64,000 nt of DNA from positions 1-64,000 of the forward strand of contig NZ_JOFH01000001.1 of the NCBI RefSeq assembly GCF_000721235.1, read 5' to 3'. The notes under the pieces were generated by a model. It searched no databases, was not told where the DNA came from, and saw nothing but the letters and a program-made list of their open reading frames with translations. The position numbers and the translations under genes are program-made. The DNA is from Streptomyces olivaceus. GTDB lineage: Bacteria > Actinomycetota > Actinomycetes > Streptomycetales > Streptomycetaceae. How positions within the stretch are numbered: the stretch's first letter is position 1; every line of letters begins with the position of its first letter. Shown piece after piece: positions 1 to 8,455 of the stretch.

Positions 1-1
1 C

Positions 2-331
2 TGGACCCGACGCATGATCGAGATCCGCAAGCAGAACCCCGCCTTCGGCCTCGGCACCTACACCGAACTGCCCTCCTCCAACCCCGCCGTCCTCGCCTTT
101 CTACGCGAGTACGAGGACGACCTGGTCCTGTGCGTCCACAACTTCGCGCGGTTCTCCCAGCCCACCGAACTCGACCTGCGCGAGTTCGCCGGACGCCACC
201 CGGTCGAGCTGTTCGGCGGGGTCCGCTTCCCCGCCATCGGCGAACTGCCGTACCTGCTGACCCTCGGGGGCCACGGCTTCTACTGGTTCCGGCTCACCCG
301 AGTCGCATCCCGCATCGGTCGCCGCGCTTGA
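2..331 (+). CDS. treS: Trehalose synthase TreS, C-terminal fragment (gene starts before the window)
   Basis: The last 109 codons of a GH13 trehalose synthase, the enzyme that interconverts trehalose and maltose. The reading frame is open to the window edge. The text RKQNPAFGLGTYTELPSSNP followed by a beta-rich segment is typical of the C-terminal beta domain of actinobacterial TreS; the catalytic barrel lies outside the window. Maltokinase starts 28 bases after the stop and a branching enzyme follows. This treS-mak-glgB order is the usual layout of the GlgE pathway, which turns trehalose into alpha-glucan through maltose 1-phosphate. Operon membership is inferred from spacing and shared direction. 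Confidence 0.9.
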   Translation, partial: WTRRMIEIRKQNPAFGLGTYTELPSSNPAVLAFLREYEDDLVLCVHNFARFSQPTELDLREFAGRHPVELFGGVRFPAIGELPYLLTLGGHGFYWFRLTRVASRIGRRA

Positions 332-359
332 GCGTGGGCCGAGGAAAGGACGCGTCACC

Positions 360-1721
360 ATGCCGAAGACCGCACCCCCGCGCCCGGGACGCGGGCAGCT
401 CGCCGAACCGATGTCGTCCCTCGGCGAGTTGCTGCGCCAGTGGCTGCCGCGCCAGCGCTGGTTCGCGGGCAAGGACCGGCCCGTGGCCGAGCTGGGCCTG
501 CTGTCGATGACCGAGCTGTTCCCGGGCTGTCTGCACCTGCTGGTGCAGACCGGGCACGGCGCCCTGCCCGCACCGGGCGGCGCTCCTTGGGCCGGGGACT
601 GCTACCAGCTGCTGCTCGGCGTGCGCGAGCAGCCGTCGCCGCGCCTGGGGCGGGCGATCATCGGCCAGGTGCAGGACGGGCCGCTGGCCGGACGGACGGT
701 CTACGACGCGCTGCACGACCCCCGGACCGCCCAGCTGCTCCTGGAACGGCTCCGGCATCCGGGCAGGGCGGGGCCGCTGCGCTTCGAGGCCGACCCGGCG
801 CTGCCGGTGCCCGGCGGTCTCGCACCGCGGCTGCTGGACGCGGAGCAGTCGAACTCCTCCCTGATCTACGGCGACGAGTTCATCCTGAAGCTCTTCCGCC
901 GCGTACAGCCCGGGGTCAACCCCGACCTGGAGGTGCCGGACGCACTGGCCCGGCAGGGCTGCGGCCGGGTCCCCGCACCGGTGGCGTGGATGCGTACGAC
1001 CCACCCGTACGGGGCGACGCTGGGCGTCCTCCAGCCGTTCCTGCCCGGCGCCTCCGACGGCTGGACCCTCGCCCTGAACGCGCTCGCCGCGGGCGACGAG
1101 TTCACCGTGCAGGCCCACGAGCTGGGGCGGGCGATGGGCGACGTCCACCTCGCGCTGGCCTCCGCCTTCCCGGTCGGCGCCCCGGGTGAGACCGGCCGCA
1201 CGGCGGCGGACATGACCGAGCGGCTGACCGCCGCCGCGCACTGCGTACCGGCGCTGCAGCCCTTCGTCCCGGGGCTGCGGGCCGCCTTCGCCGCGCTGTC
1301 CACCTGCGACTCGGGGCCGCCCGCCCAGCGCATCCACGGCGACCTGCACCTGGGGCAGGTGCTGCGGGCCGGCCGGGACTGGTTCGTCATCGACTTCGAG
1401 GGCGAGCCCTCGCGTCCGCTGGCCGAACGGCGCAGCGCCCACTCCCCCGTCCGCGACATCGCGGGGATGCTCCGCTCCTTCGACTACGCCGCCCGGCAGC
1501 GGCGCCCGTGGCGCCCGGAGTGGGCGCGCCGCTGCCGGGAGGCGTTCTGCGCGGGCTACGCCGCCCGCGCCGGCTGGGACCCCCGCAAGAAGCACGGCCT
1601 GCTGCGCGCCTACGAGACGGACCGTGCCGTGTACGAGGTGCTGTACGAGGCCCGGCACCGCCCCGACTGGCTTCCCGTACCCATGGCGGCGATCGAACGA
1701 CTCGCCGTGAGAGGAGACTGA
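360..1721 (+). CDS. mak: Maltokinase (ATP-dependent maltose 1-phosphate synthesis)
   Basis: A 453-residue protein of the usual actinobacterial maltokinase (Pep2/Mak) length. It phosphorylates maltose to maltose 1-phosphate, the donor for GlgE. The N-terminus carries the cap-type segment LRQWLPRQRWFAGKDRP. The phosphotransferase-fold catalytic loop HGDLHLGQ lies near residue 325 and the metal-binding IDFEGEP near residue 343, spaced as in aminoglycoside-phosphotransferase-like kinases. ATG at 360 follows GAGGAAAGG at 340-348. The next gene begins three bases after the stop, which indicates co-transcription. All key motifs are intact. Confidence 0.93.
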   Translation: MPKTAPPRPGRGQLAEPMSSLGELLRQWLPRQRWFAGKDRPVAELGLLSMTELFPGCLHLLVQTGHGALPAPGGAPWAGDCYQLLLGVREQPSPRLGRAIIGQVQDGPLAGRTVYDALHDPRTAQLLLERLRHPGRAGPLRFEADPALPVPGGLAPRLLDAEQSNSSLIYGDEFILKLFRRVQPGVNPDLEVPDALARQGCGRVPAPVAWMRTTHPYGATLGVLQPFLPGASDGWTLALNALAAGDEFTVQAHELGRAMGDVHLALASAFPVGAPGETGRTAADMTERLTAAAHCVPALQPFVPGLRAAFAALSTCDSGPPAQRIHGDLHLGQVLRAGRDWFVIDFEGEPSRPLAERRSAHSPVRDIAGMLRSFDYAARQRRPWRPEWARRCREAFCAGYAARAGWDPRKKHGLLRAYETDRAVYEVLYEARHRPDWLPVPMAAIERLAVRGD

Positions 1722-1724
1722 CCC

Positions 1725-3810
1725 GTGGCCCTCCGCGACACTTCGATCCCCGAGCCGTCCGCTCCCGTCCCGCCCGCACCGGGCGCCTGCGGGGCGGCAC
1801 CGCCCCTCGGTCCCGCCGACCGGGGCCGCCTGCTGGCGGGCGCCCACCACGACCCGCACGCCCTGCTCGGCGCCCACCCGGTGCCCGGCGGCATCGCCTT
1901 CCGGGCGCTGCGCCCCTTCGCCCGCGAGGTGGGCGTGGTCGTCGACGGCGAGCACCACGCCCTCGTGTCGGAGGGGGAGGGACTGTTTTCCGGCGTCCTG
2001 CCGCTCACCGGGGTCCCGGCGTACACGCTCGCGGTGGCGTACGGGGACGGGCCGGCGCGGGAGACGCACGACCCGTACCGCTTCCCGCCCACGCTCGGCG
2101 ACCTGGACCTGCACCTGATCGCCGAAGGGCGGCACGAGCAGCTCTGGCAGGCGCTCGGCGCACACCCGACGGTCCACGAGGGCGTCACCGGCACCCGCTT
2201 CACGGTGTGGGCGCCGAACGCGCAGGGGGTGCGGGTCGCCACCGACTTCGCCCACTGGGACGGCACCGCGTTCCCGATGCGCTCGCTGGGTTCGTCCGGC
2301 GTGTGGGAGCTGTTCCTGCCGGGCGTCGGCGAGGGCACCCGGTACAAGTTCGAGATCCACTCGCGGTACGGGCAGCGGTTCCTCAAGGCGGACCCGATGG
2401 CCCGCGCGGCGGAGGAGCCGCCGAACACCGCGTCCGTGGTGACCGCCTCGCGCCACGAGTGGGCCGACGCCGACTGGATGCGGACCCGCGCCGACCGGCC
2501 CGTGCACGAGGCGCCGTTCTCGGTGTACGAGGTGCACCTGCCCTCCTGGCGGCCGGGGCTGACCTACCGCGAGCTGGCCGAGGAGCTGCCCGCGTACGTC
2601 GGGGACCTCGGCTTCACCCACGTCGAGCTGATGCCGGTCGCCGAACACCCCTACGGGCCGTCCTGGGGCTACCAGGTCACCGGCTTCTACGCGCCGACCG
2701 CGCGCCTCGGCTCGCCGGACGACTTCCGCTTCCTGGTCGACGCGCTGCACCGGGCCGGGATCGGCGTGATCATGGACTGGGTGCCGGCGCACTTCCCGAA
2801 GGACGACTGGGCGCTGGGCCGCTTCGACGGGGACCCGCTGTACGAGCCCGGGGACGAGCGGCGCGCGACCCACCCGGACTGGGGCACGTACACCTTCGAC
2901 TTCTCGCGGACCGAGGTGCGCAACTTCCTCGTGGCGAACGCCGTGTACTGGTGCGAGGAGTTCCACATCGACGGGCTCCGCGTCGACGCGGTCGCCTCGA
3001 TGCTCTACCTCGACTACTCGCGCGACTCCGGCCAGTGGGAGCCCAACCGGTACGGCGGCCGGGAGGACCTGGCGGCCATGGCGTTCCTCCAGGAGATGAA
3101 CGCGACCGTCTACCGGCGCTGCCCGGGCGTGGTGACCATCGCCGAGGAGTCGACCGCGTGGGGCGGGGTGACCCGGCCGACCGACACCGGCGGACTCGGC
3201 TTCGGCCTGAAGTGGAACATGGGCTGGATGCACGACTCGCTGGAGTACATGAGCCACGAGCCGGTGCACCGCAAGTACCACCACCACGAGATGACGTTCT
3301 CGATGGTGTACGCGTACAGCGAGAACTACGTGCTGCCGATCTCGCACGACGAGGTGGTGCACGGCAAGCAGGCGCTGGTGTCGAAGATGCCGGGCGACTG
3401 GTGGCAGCGGCGCGCGAACGAACGCGCCTACCTCGCCTTCATGTGGGCCCACCCCGGCAAGCAACTCCTCTTCATGGGGCAGGAGTTCGCGCAGGGCGCC
3501 GAGTGGTCCGGCGGGGTTCCGGTGGGTCTCGGTGGACGCGGCCGAGGACAACGTCTTCGCGTTCCTGCGCTTCGACGCGGACGGGGCTCCGCTGCTGGCG
3601 GTGTCGAACTTCTCTCCGGTCGTCCGGCACGGGTACCCGCTCCCCGTCGGTGACGCCGCCGTCGCCTGGCAGGAGGTCCTCAACACCGACGCCGAGGCGT
3701 ACGGCGGCAGCGGCGTGGCCAACCCCGGGCCGGTCGAGCCGGAGGACGGCGGCGTCCGGCTCACGCTGCCCCCGCTGGCCACGGTGTGGCTGACGCCGTA
3801 CCGCCGCTGA
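1725..3810 (+). pseudogene. glgB: 1,4-alpha-glucan branching enzyme GlgB, broken by an internal deletion
   Basis: A GTG start at 1725 opens a GH13/CBM48 branching enzyme. Its intact part has region I DWVPAHF near residue 350, the nucleophile segment [10 protein letters not shown] near 417, the acid/base segment VTIAEEST near 473 and SHDEVVHGK near 541. After GAEWS (about 3509) the frame no longer encodes GlgB and runs on to a stop at 3653. The expected C-terminal domain continues from [20 protein letters not shown] in the +1 frame (about 3514 to 3810). From family knowledge, roughly 45-60 residues that normally lie between these blocks are absent, so a deletion rather than a single slipped base is likely. 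The mutant product would keep the barrel active-site residues but lose the C-terminal domain. A sequencing or assembly error remains possible. Confidence 0.85.
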
Positions 3811-3882
3811 GGCGACCAGGTGTCCGTCCGGCTGCCCGGGGCAGTCGGACGGTCGCGGGACTCCGCAGAGAGGCGGCACCGG

Positions 3883-4240
3883 GTGCGCACCGTCGGAGTG
3901 GAGGAGGAACTCCTGCCGGTCGATCCCGTGACGGGCGAGCCGCGGGCGCTGTCCGCCGCCGTGCTCGACCGGGTGCGGCCCTGGCTGCCCTGACCGCGCT
4001 GAGCGCCGACTCGCCGTTCCGGCAGGGCCGGGACTCCTCGTACAGCAGCTGCCGCAGCCGGGTCCGGCAGCGGTGACCGTCGGCGGGGCCGACCGAGCTG
4101 TTCGGTTCGGCGGAGCGCCGTCACCGGCGGGTCGCGGACATGCTCGCCACGGCGCCGGGGTGCAGCGCGGCCTGCGGGCCCGCGCGGGGCGCCTGCGGGA
4201 CGTCGTCACCGCATGCGTACGCCGCACCCGGGCGCCCTGA
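3883..4240 (+). pseudogene. Remnant of a carboxylate-amine ligase (YbdK/GCS2 glutamate-cysteine ligase family)
   Basis: The segment holds shreds of one gene in order. From GTG 3883 comes the N-terminal signature RTVGVEEELLPVDPVTGEPR, then a stop at 3991-3993. In another frame LTALSADSPFRQGRD starts at 3990. TGA at 4074-4076 stands where family members usually have TGG (Trp) before PSAGPTELFGSAE. A further frame gives a C-terminal-like tail ending in VRRTRAP at 4240. From memory of the family, most of a roughly 360-residue ligase is missing between the blocks. At least one in-frame stop, two frame changes and large deletions rule out a functional product. It lies 70 bases after the damaged glgB. 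Confidence 0.75.
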
Positions 4241-4346
4241 CACGCCCCGCACGGTCCGTCGGAGGGCCCGGGCACAGCCCCGGCGGCGCGGGGTCCGCGA
4301 CGGCCGCCGGTGCGCCGGGCCCGCGACGGCCGGCCGGGCTCTCGGC

Positions 4347-4580
4347 TCAGCGCATCAGGGCGATGGCGTAGGCCAGGAAGCCCGCCGCGACCAGGATCAC
4401 GACGGCGAGGATCAGGGTCAGCGGTCCCTTGGCCCAGCCCTTGGGCGGATTGTGCAGCTCCTGCGGGCCCGCCTCGGGCATGCTGCTCTCCGCCGGCGGG
4501 GTCTCCCCCGGCGGGACTCCCCCGCCGGGCTCCAGACCGGTGCTGCGCCGGGGATCGGGATCGGGATTCGTATAGCTCAT
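4347..4580 (-). CDS. DUF6480 family small membrane protein
   Basis: A 77-residue protein starting MSYTNPDPDPRRS, which I recognise as the Streptomyces DUF6480 family. A polar, proline- and glycine-rich N-terminus is followed by one hydrophobic C-terminal helix (LTLILAVVILVAAGFLAYAI, residues about 52-75), so it should be a single-pass membrane protein. The open frame extends 11 codons upstream, but the family start MSYTNPD argues for ATG at 4580. It points away from the acyl-CoA ligase gene and seems to stand alone. Function is unknown. Confidence 0.85.
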   Translation of the reverse strand: MSYTNPDPDPRRSTGLEPGGGVPPGETPPAESSMPEAGPQELHNPPKGWAKGPLTLILAVVILVAAGFLAYAIALMR

Positions 4581-4747
4581 GGCGTCCGGGTCCCCCGATC
4601 CGCCCCGGATCATCGGCCCGGATCACCGAGCGGGATCACTTCTGCCGTCCGGGCCCCCCGCGGCCTGCGGCTCCGCTAGATTCCGAGCACCGCCGACCAC
4701 GGTACCCGTCGGCCCCGTCACCCTCCGTAGACGTCAGGAATCGGCGC

Positions 4748-6667
4748 ATGCGCGACCCCGCTCCCGCTCCAAGAACCGTCCCCCCGCTGACCGGCGGACT
4801 CGCCGACAGCCTCTTCGAGACGGCCGTCCGAAGGCCGGCCCTGCCGATGCTCGCCCGCCGTCGCGGCCCCGGCTCGGCCCACTGGGACGAGGTGACGGCG
4901 GCGGACTTCCGCGACCAGGTGGCCGACCTGGCCAAAGGCCTCATCGCGAGCGGTGTGTCGCCGGGCGACCGGGTGGCGATCCTGGCCCGCACCCGGTCCG
5001 AGTGGACGGTCTTCAGCTACGCCCTGTGGGCGGTGGGCGCCGAGGTCGTGCCGATCTACCCGACGTCTTCGCGCGACCAGGTCGAGTACATCCTGCGCGA
5101 CGCGGGCTGCGTGGGCGTGGTGGTCGAGGACGAACAGAGCGTGATGACCGTCGGCTCCGTGTGCGCGGTGCTGCCCGCGCTGCGCCACGTCTGGCAGCTG
5201 GACGCGGGCGCGGTGGACACCCTCGTGGCACGCGGCGCGTCCCTGCCGTTCACCACGGTCGACTCCATGCGCCGCATCGTGCTGCCGGACTCCACGGCGG
5301 TCGTCGCCTACACCTCGGGCACCTCGGGGCGGGCGATGGGCTGCGCGCTCAGCCACCGCGGTCTCGCCGCGCCCTGCGACACGCTGCTCGCCGGCTGGGC
5401 CCACACGGTCGCGCCGCCCGGGGAGCAGGGCGCGGTCCTGGCCTACCTGCCCTTCTCGCACGTGTACGGGCTGATGATCCAGAACCTGTGCGTCCGGGGC
5501 GGGTTCCTGATGGCGCACGAGCCCGCGATGACCGGAGAGGCGCTCTCCTCGGCCCTGCGCTCCTTCAGGCCCACGTATCTGTACGCCGTCCCCTCGGTCC
5601 TGGAGAAGATCTACAAGAATTTCCTGCGCACCGCCCAGCAGGAGGGGCGCGGGGCGCTGTTCGAGCGGGCCGCGGCCACGGCACGGGACTTCGCCGGAGC
5701 GCTGGAGCGCCGGCGGCTGGGCCGCGGCAACGGGCCCGGCCTGGACCTGCGGCTCCAGCACGCCCTGTTCGACCGGACGGTGTACCGGCGGCTGCGCACC
5801 GCGCTGGGCGGCCGGGTGCAGCGGGCGACGTCCGGCGGCTCGCCGCTCAGCCGTGAGCTCTCCCTGTTCTACGAGGGCATCGGCGTCTTCGTCCACGACG
5901 GCTACGGGCTGACCGAGACCAGCGGCGCCCTGACGATGCAGCCCCTGGGCCGGGAGAAGTCGGGCACCGTCGGGCAGCCGCTGCCCGGCACGGAGATCCG
6001 GCTGGCCGACGACGGGGAGATCCTGGTGCGCGCGCCGTCGCTGTTCCAGGGGTACGTCGGTGACGAGGCCGCGACCCGGCGGGTGATGCCCGGCGGCTGG
6101 CTGGCCACCGGCGACCTCGGGCACCTGGACACCGAGAACTATCTGGCGATCACCGGCCGCAAGAAGGACATCATCATCACCAGCGGCGGCAAGAGCGTGG
6201 CCCCGGCGGCGCTGGAGCAGCGGCTGCGCATGCACCCGCTCGTCCATCAGGCGGTGGTCGTGGGCGACAACCGGCCCTGCGTCGGTGCCCTGATCACGCT
6301 GGACCCGGAGTTCCTGAGCCACTGGCGGGCGGGGCTGACCCTGCAGGGCGACGCCCCGGCCCGGGAGTCCCGGGAGGAGAACGCGCTGCGGGAGGAGGTC
6401 GCGCGGGCCGTGGCGGCGGCCAACAGCGCCGTCTCCCGCTCGGAGTCCATCCGGGTCTTCCGCGTCCTGCCCGAGCCGTTCGACGTGGCCAACGGGCTGC
6501 TCACGCCGTCGATGAAGCTCCGGCGGGACGAGATCGTGGCGACCTACGCCCTGGAGATCGACGCGATGTACGAGGCGCGGTCGCACCGCCGGCCGCCGCA
6601 GGCGCCTCAGGCGCCGCCCGAGGACCCGGCCGGGTGGGAAGAGCCGGAGAACGTCTTCCTGCGGTGA
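4748..6667 (+). CDS. AMP-dependent long-chain fatty acid CoA ligase-like protein
   Basis: A 640-residue member of the acyl-adenylate-forming superfamily, closest to FadD15-type ligases that activate fatty acids to acyl-CoA. Visible motifs are the P-loop region YTSGTSGRAMG near residue 187, the A5 motif GYGLTETSG near 384, the hinge GWLATGDLG near 450, GRKKDIII near 469, and the A10 lysine in SGGKSVAPA near 480. The P-loop is unusual: the common T-S-G-T-T-G-x-P-K-G reads TSGTSGRAMG, so both Pro and Lys are gone. ATG 4748 is preceded by AGGAA at 4736-4740; the frame is open further upstream but that part looks non-coding. Activity cannot be judged from sequence because the A10 lysine is kept. 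Confidence 0.88.
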   Translation: MRDPAPAPRTVPPLTGGLADSLFETAVRRPALPMLARRRGPGSAHWDEVTAADFRDQVADLAKGLIASGVSPGDRVAILARTRSEWTVFSYALWAVGAEVVPIYPTSSRDQVEYILRDAGCVGVVVEDEQSVMTVGSVCAVLPALRHVWQLDAGAVDTLVARGASLPFTTVDSMRRIVLPDSTAVVAYTSGTSGRAMGCALSHRGLAAPCDTLLAGWAHTVAPPGEQGAVLAYLPFSHVYGLMIQNLCVRGGFLMAHEPAMTGEALSSALRSFRPTYLYAVPSVLEKIYKNFLRTAQQEGRGALFERAAATARDFAGALERRRLGRGNGPGLDLRLQHALFDRTVYRRLRTALGGRVQRATSGGSPLSRELSLFYEGIGVFVHDGYGLTETSGALTMQPLGREKSGTVGQPLPGTEIRLADDGEILVRAPSLFQGYVGDEAATRRVMPGGWLATGDLGHLDTENYLAITGRKKDIIITSGGKSVAPAALEQRLRMHPLVHQAVVVGDNRPCVGALITLDPEFLSHWRAGLTLQGDAPARESREENALREEVARAVAAANSAVSRSESIRVFRVLPEPFDVANGLLTPSMKLRRDEIVATYALEIDAMYEARSHRRPPQAPQAPPEDPAGWEEPENVFLR

Positions 6668-6816
6668 GCGGCTCCGGCCTCCCTCCCCTCGCGCCGCCTC
6701 CCCCCGCCGCGACCAGCGCACACCGGCGCGACTAGCCTCGGCCGCCACGGGAACTAAAGACGGAGGAAAGGCGAAGTGAGGACGACGCCCGGCCGTTGCC
6801 GGGCCGGGAAGGCGCA

Positions 6817-7251
6817 ATGGCAGCCGAGTCGCGTTGGGACAGGACACTGGCTTCCGAGGAGATCACGAACCGCACCGCCAGCTTCACCGGAGAGCTGCAC
6901 AACGTCACGGGTGCGCGCCTGGTCGCGGAGGAGTTCCTCTGCGATCTGGCGCGTGCGGCACCTCCCGCCGCGCCCGAGCACTGGGACGACATCCTGCTGG
7001 TCGTCACCGAGCTCGCGGCGAACGCGGTGCAGTACGCCCCGGGGCCGTTCCAGCTGCGCCTGCGCCGTACCTTCGACGGCGTGCACGTGGTGATGCACGA
7101 CACCAGTACGACCGAGCCCGCGCCGCGGCCCTTCCATCCGACCAGCGGCGGGGGCGGCATCGGCTGGCATCTGATCCACACCCTGTCCGACCAGGTGAGC
7201 GTCGTCGCCGGCGAGCGCGGCAAGGACATCCACGTCTTCCTGCCCTGGTGA
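6817..7251 (+). CDS. Free-standing GHKL/HATPase_c anti-sigma-type serine kinase
   Basis: A 144-residue ATP-binding protein of the RsbW/SpoIIAB-like class, which in Streptomyces bind sigma factors or phosphorylate STAS antagonists. The N-box reads VVTELAANAVQYA near residue 60 and the G-box GGGIGWHLIHTLSD near 114. The preferred start is ATG 6817, well placed after GGGAAGG; an in-frame TTG at 6796 is an alternative. It converges on a second kinase of the same class at 7290-7745, with a hairpin between them. Its partner cannot be told from sequence. Confidence 0.85.
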   Translation: MAAESRWDRTLASEEITNRTASFTGELHNVTGARLVAEEFLCDLARAAPPAAPEHWDDILLVVTELAANAVQYAPGPFQLRLRRTFDGVHVVMHDTSTTEPAPRPFHPTSGGGGIGWHLIHTLSDQVSVVAGERGKDIHVFLPW

Positions 7252-7256
7252 GACTC

Positions 7257-7276
7257 GCCGCCCCGGTGGGGGCGGC
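7257..7276. terminator. Hairpin between convergent kinase genes
   Basis: GCCGCCCC (7257-7264) pairs with GGGGCGGC (7269-7276) across a four-base loop, in the 38-base gap between two convergent genes. There is no T tract. A bidirectional terminator is inferred from position. Confidence 0.45.
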
Positions 7277-7289
7277 GTCGGGAGCCCGG

Positions 7290-7745
7290 TCAGGAAGCGG
7301 TCGCCGGGCGCAGCGGCACCAGTGCGCTGATCGTCTTGCCGCCGCCGGGCCGCAGGTCGACGGCGATGTCCCGGGCCAGTCGGGCGACCAGCGGCCACCC
7401 GTAGCCGCCTCCCGGGTGCGTGGTGGGGAACGCGTACACGGCCCGGGGAACGACCGTGCTGTTGTCGTGGACGGCGATCCACAGCCCCTCGCCCGTGGGC
7501 CTGGCCTCGAAGCCGGCCAGGCCGCCGCCGTGCCGGATCGCGTTGGTGACCAGTTCCGAGACCACGAGCAGCAGGTCCACGACGTCCTCCTCGCGCACGC
7601 CGCGGCCGGCTGCGCCCCACTGGGCCCGCGCCACCGACTCCGCGTACCGCCGTGCCTGCGCCGCGCCGCCCACCGTGCCCGGCACCGCCGCGCCGAGGGG
7701 CGCGACGCCGGACACGGTGGTGGTGATCCCGTCGGTCGGTTCCAT
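7290..7745 (-). CDS. Free-standing GHKL/HATPase_c anti-sigma-type serine kinase
   Basis: A 151-residue RsbW-like ATP-binding protein. N-box LVVSELVTNAIRHGGG lies near residue 62 and G-box GGGYGWPLVARLARD near 114, both intact. It lies 43 bases downstream of the PRC-barrel gene on the same strand, so the two probably form one transcript driven by the SigB-type promoter at 8235-8259. That would place this kinase in a general-stress regulon. It is a paralogue rather than a copy of the convergent kinase at 6817. Confidence 0.85.
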   Translation of the reverse strand: MEPTDGITTTVSGVAPLGAAVPGTVGGAAQARRYAESVARAQWGAAGRGVREEDVVDLLLVVSELVTNAIRHGGGLAGFEARPTGEGLWIAVHDNSTVVPRAVYAFPTTHPGGGYGWPLVARLARDIAVDLRPGGGKTISALVPLRPATAS

Positions 7746-7788
7746 GTCAGTGGTTCCCCGGTTTCCGCGTGCTGTCGTTCGGCACCGG

Positions 7789-8154
7789 TCAGGTCGCGGA
7801 GCTCTCCCGCGGCGGCAGCCGATGGTAGTAGTCGCCGACGGAGGCCAGGTAGTCCCGCTCCATGGTCTCGCGGTCGGTCTCGAACCTGGGCGCGGCCTTG
7901 ACCTCGGCCCGGGTGCAGCTCAGCGTGACCGTGCGGGCCTCCGGGTCGATGGCCCGGACCACGCCGACCGGTACGAGGACGCTGCGGCCGAACACCCAGA
8001 CGCCGGTGTCGACGACCAGGTGCGGCATGCCGAAGTGTTCGGCCTGCCGGTCCACGTGCCCGATGGTGCCGTCGTCGGCGACGACGTCGCAGCCCGTCAG
8101 GTCCTGTCCCTCCGCGTGACGGCTGTCGGCCGAGTACGACCAGATGCTCTCCAT
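7789..8154 (-). CDS. PRC-barrel domain protein
   Basis: A 121-residue protein. Residues about 14-70 resemble a PRC-barrel: LTGCDVVADDGTIGHVDRQ, then a beta-rich stretch with HLVVDTGVWVFGRSVLVPVG. A charged C-terminal helix ends PPRESSAT. PRC-barrel proteins of this size are common among actinobacterial stress genes, but their biochemical role is not established. Start ATG 8154 is the first codon of the domain; the open frame continues upstream into non-coding sequence and across the candidate promoter. The leader from the inferred transcription start would be about 75 nt. Confidence 0.8.
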   Translation of the reverse strand: MESIWSYSADSRHAEGQDLTGCDVVADDGTIGHVDRQAEHFGMPHLVVDTGVWVFGRSVLVPVGVVRAIDPEARTVTLSCTRAEVKAAPRFETDRETMERDYLASVGDYYHRLPPRESSAT

Positions 8155-8234
8155 CGGCACGCTGTCCCTTCCCTCCCGTGTCGGTGACGACTGCGGAGCC
8201 GCCCGGAGGTCGCCGACCGGCTCCACAGCAGCAG

Positions 8235-8259
8235 ATACCCGGCGCGGGCCGCCGCATTC
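8235..8259 (-). promoter_or_regulatory. Candidate SigB-type promoter for the PRC-barrel/anti-sigma kinase pair
   Basis: On the minus strand GAAT (8259-8256) is followed after exactly 15 bases by GGGTAT (8240-8235). This fits the Streptomyces SigB-family consensus GNNT-N14-16-GGGTAY without mismatch. It lies 81 bases upstream of the ATG at 8154. The call rests on the consensus match and position only. Confidence 0.55.
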
Positions 8260-8455
8260 GGGGGCGTCGCGCACCGGGTGACACACCGCTTGGTGTACGC
8301 CCGCCGCCCGGGTTAGCCTCTGGCGTATTTTTCTGCTGGGGGAACATTTCCGTGAACTGCGCGGACGCGCGCACGGAGGCCGGGGCGCGCGAGCGTTCCG
8401 GAGGGGGTCGCGGGTCCTCGCCGGAGGACTCCTGGGGAGCGGAACGAGGGTGCGC

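Noticed and set aside
294..4124. Long minus-strand open frame opposite mak and glgB
   Set aside because: Same reason: low-complexity translation, no motifs, and strong coding evidence on the plus strand.
4310..4747. Upstream extension of the acyl-CoA ligase gene
   Set aside because: The added 146 residues are Arg/Pro/Ser-rich, overlap the DUF6480 gene in antisense, and lie before a good start at 4748.
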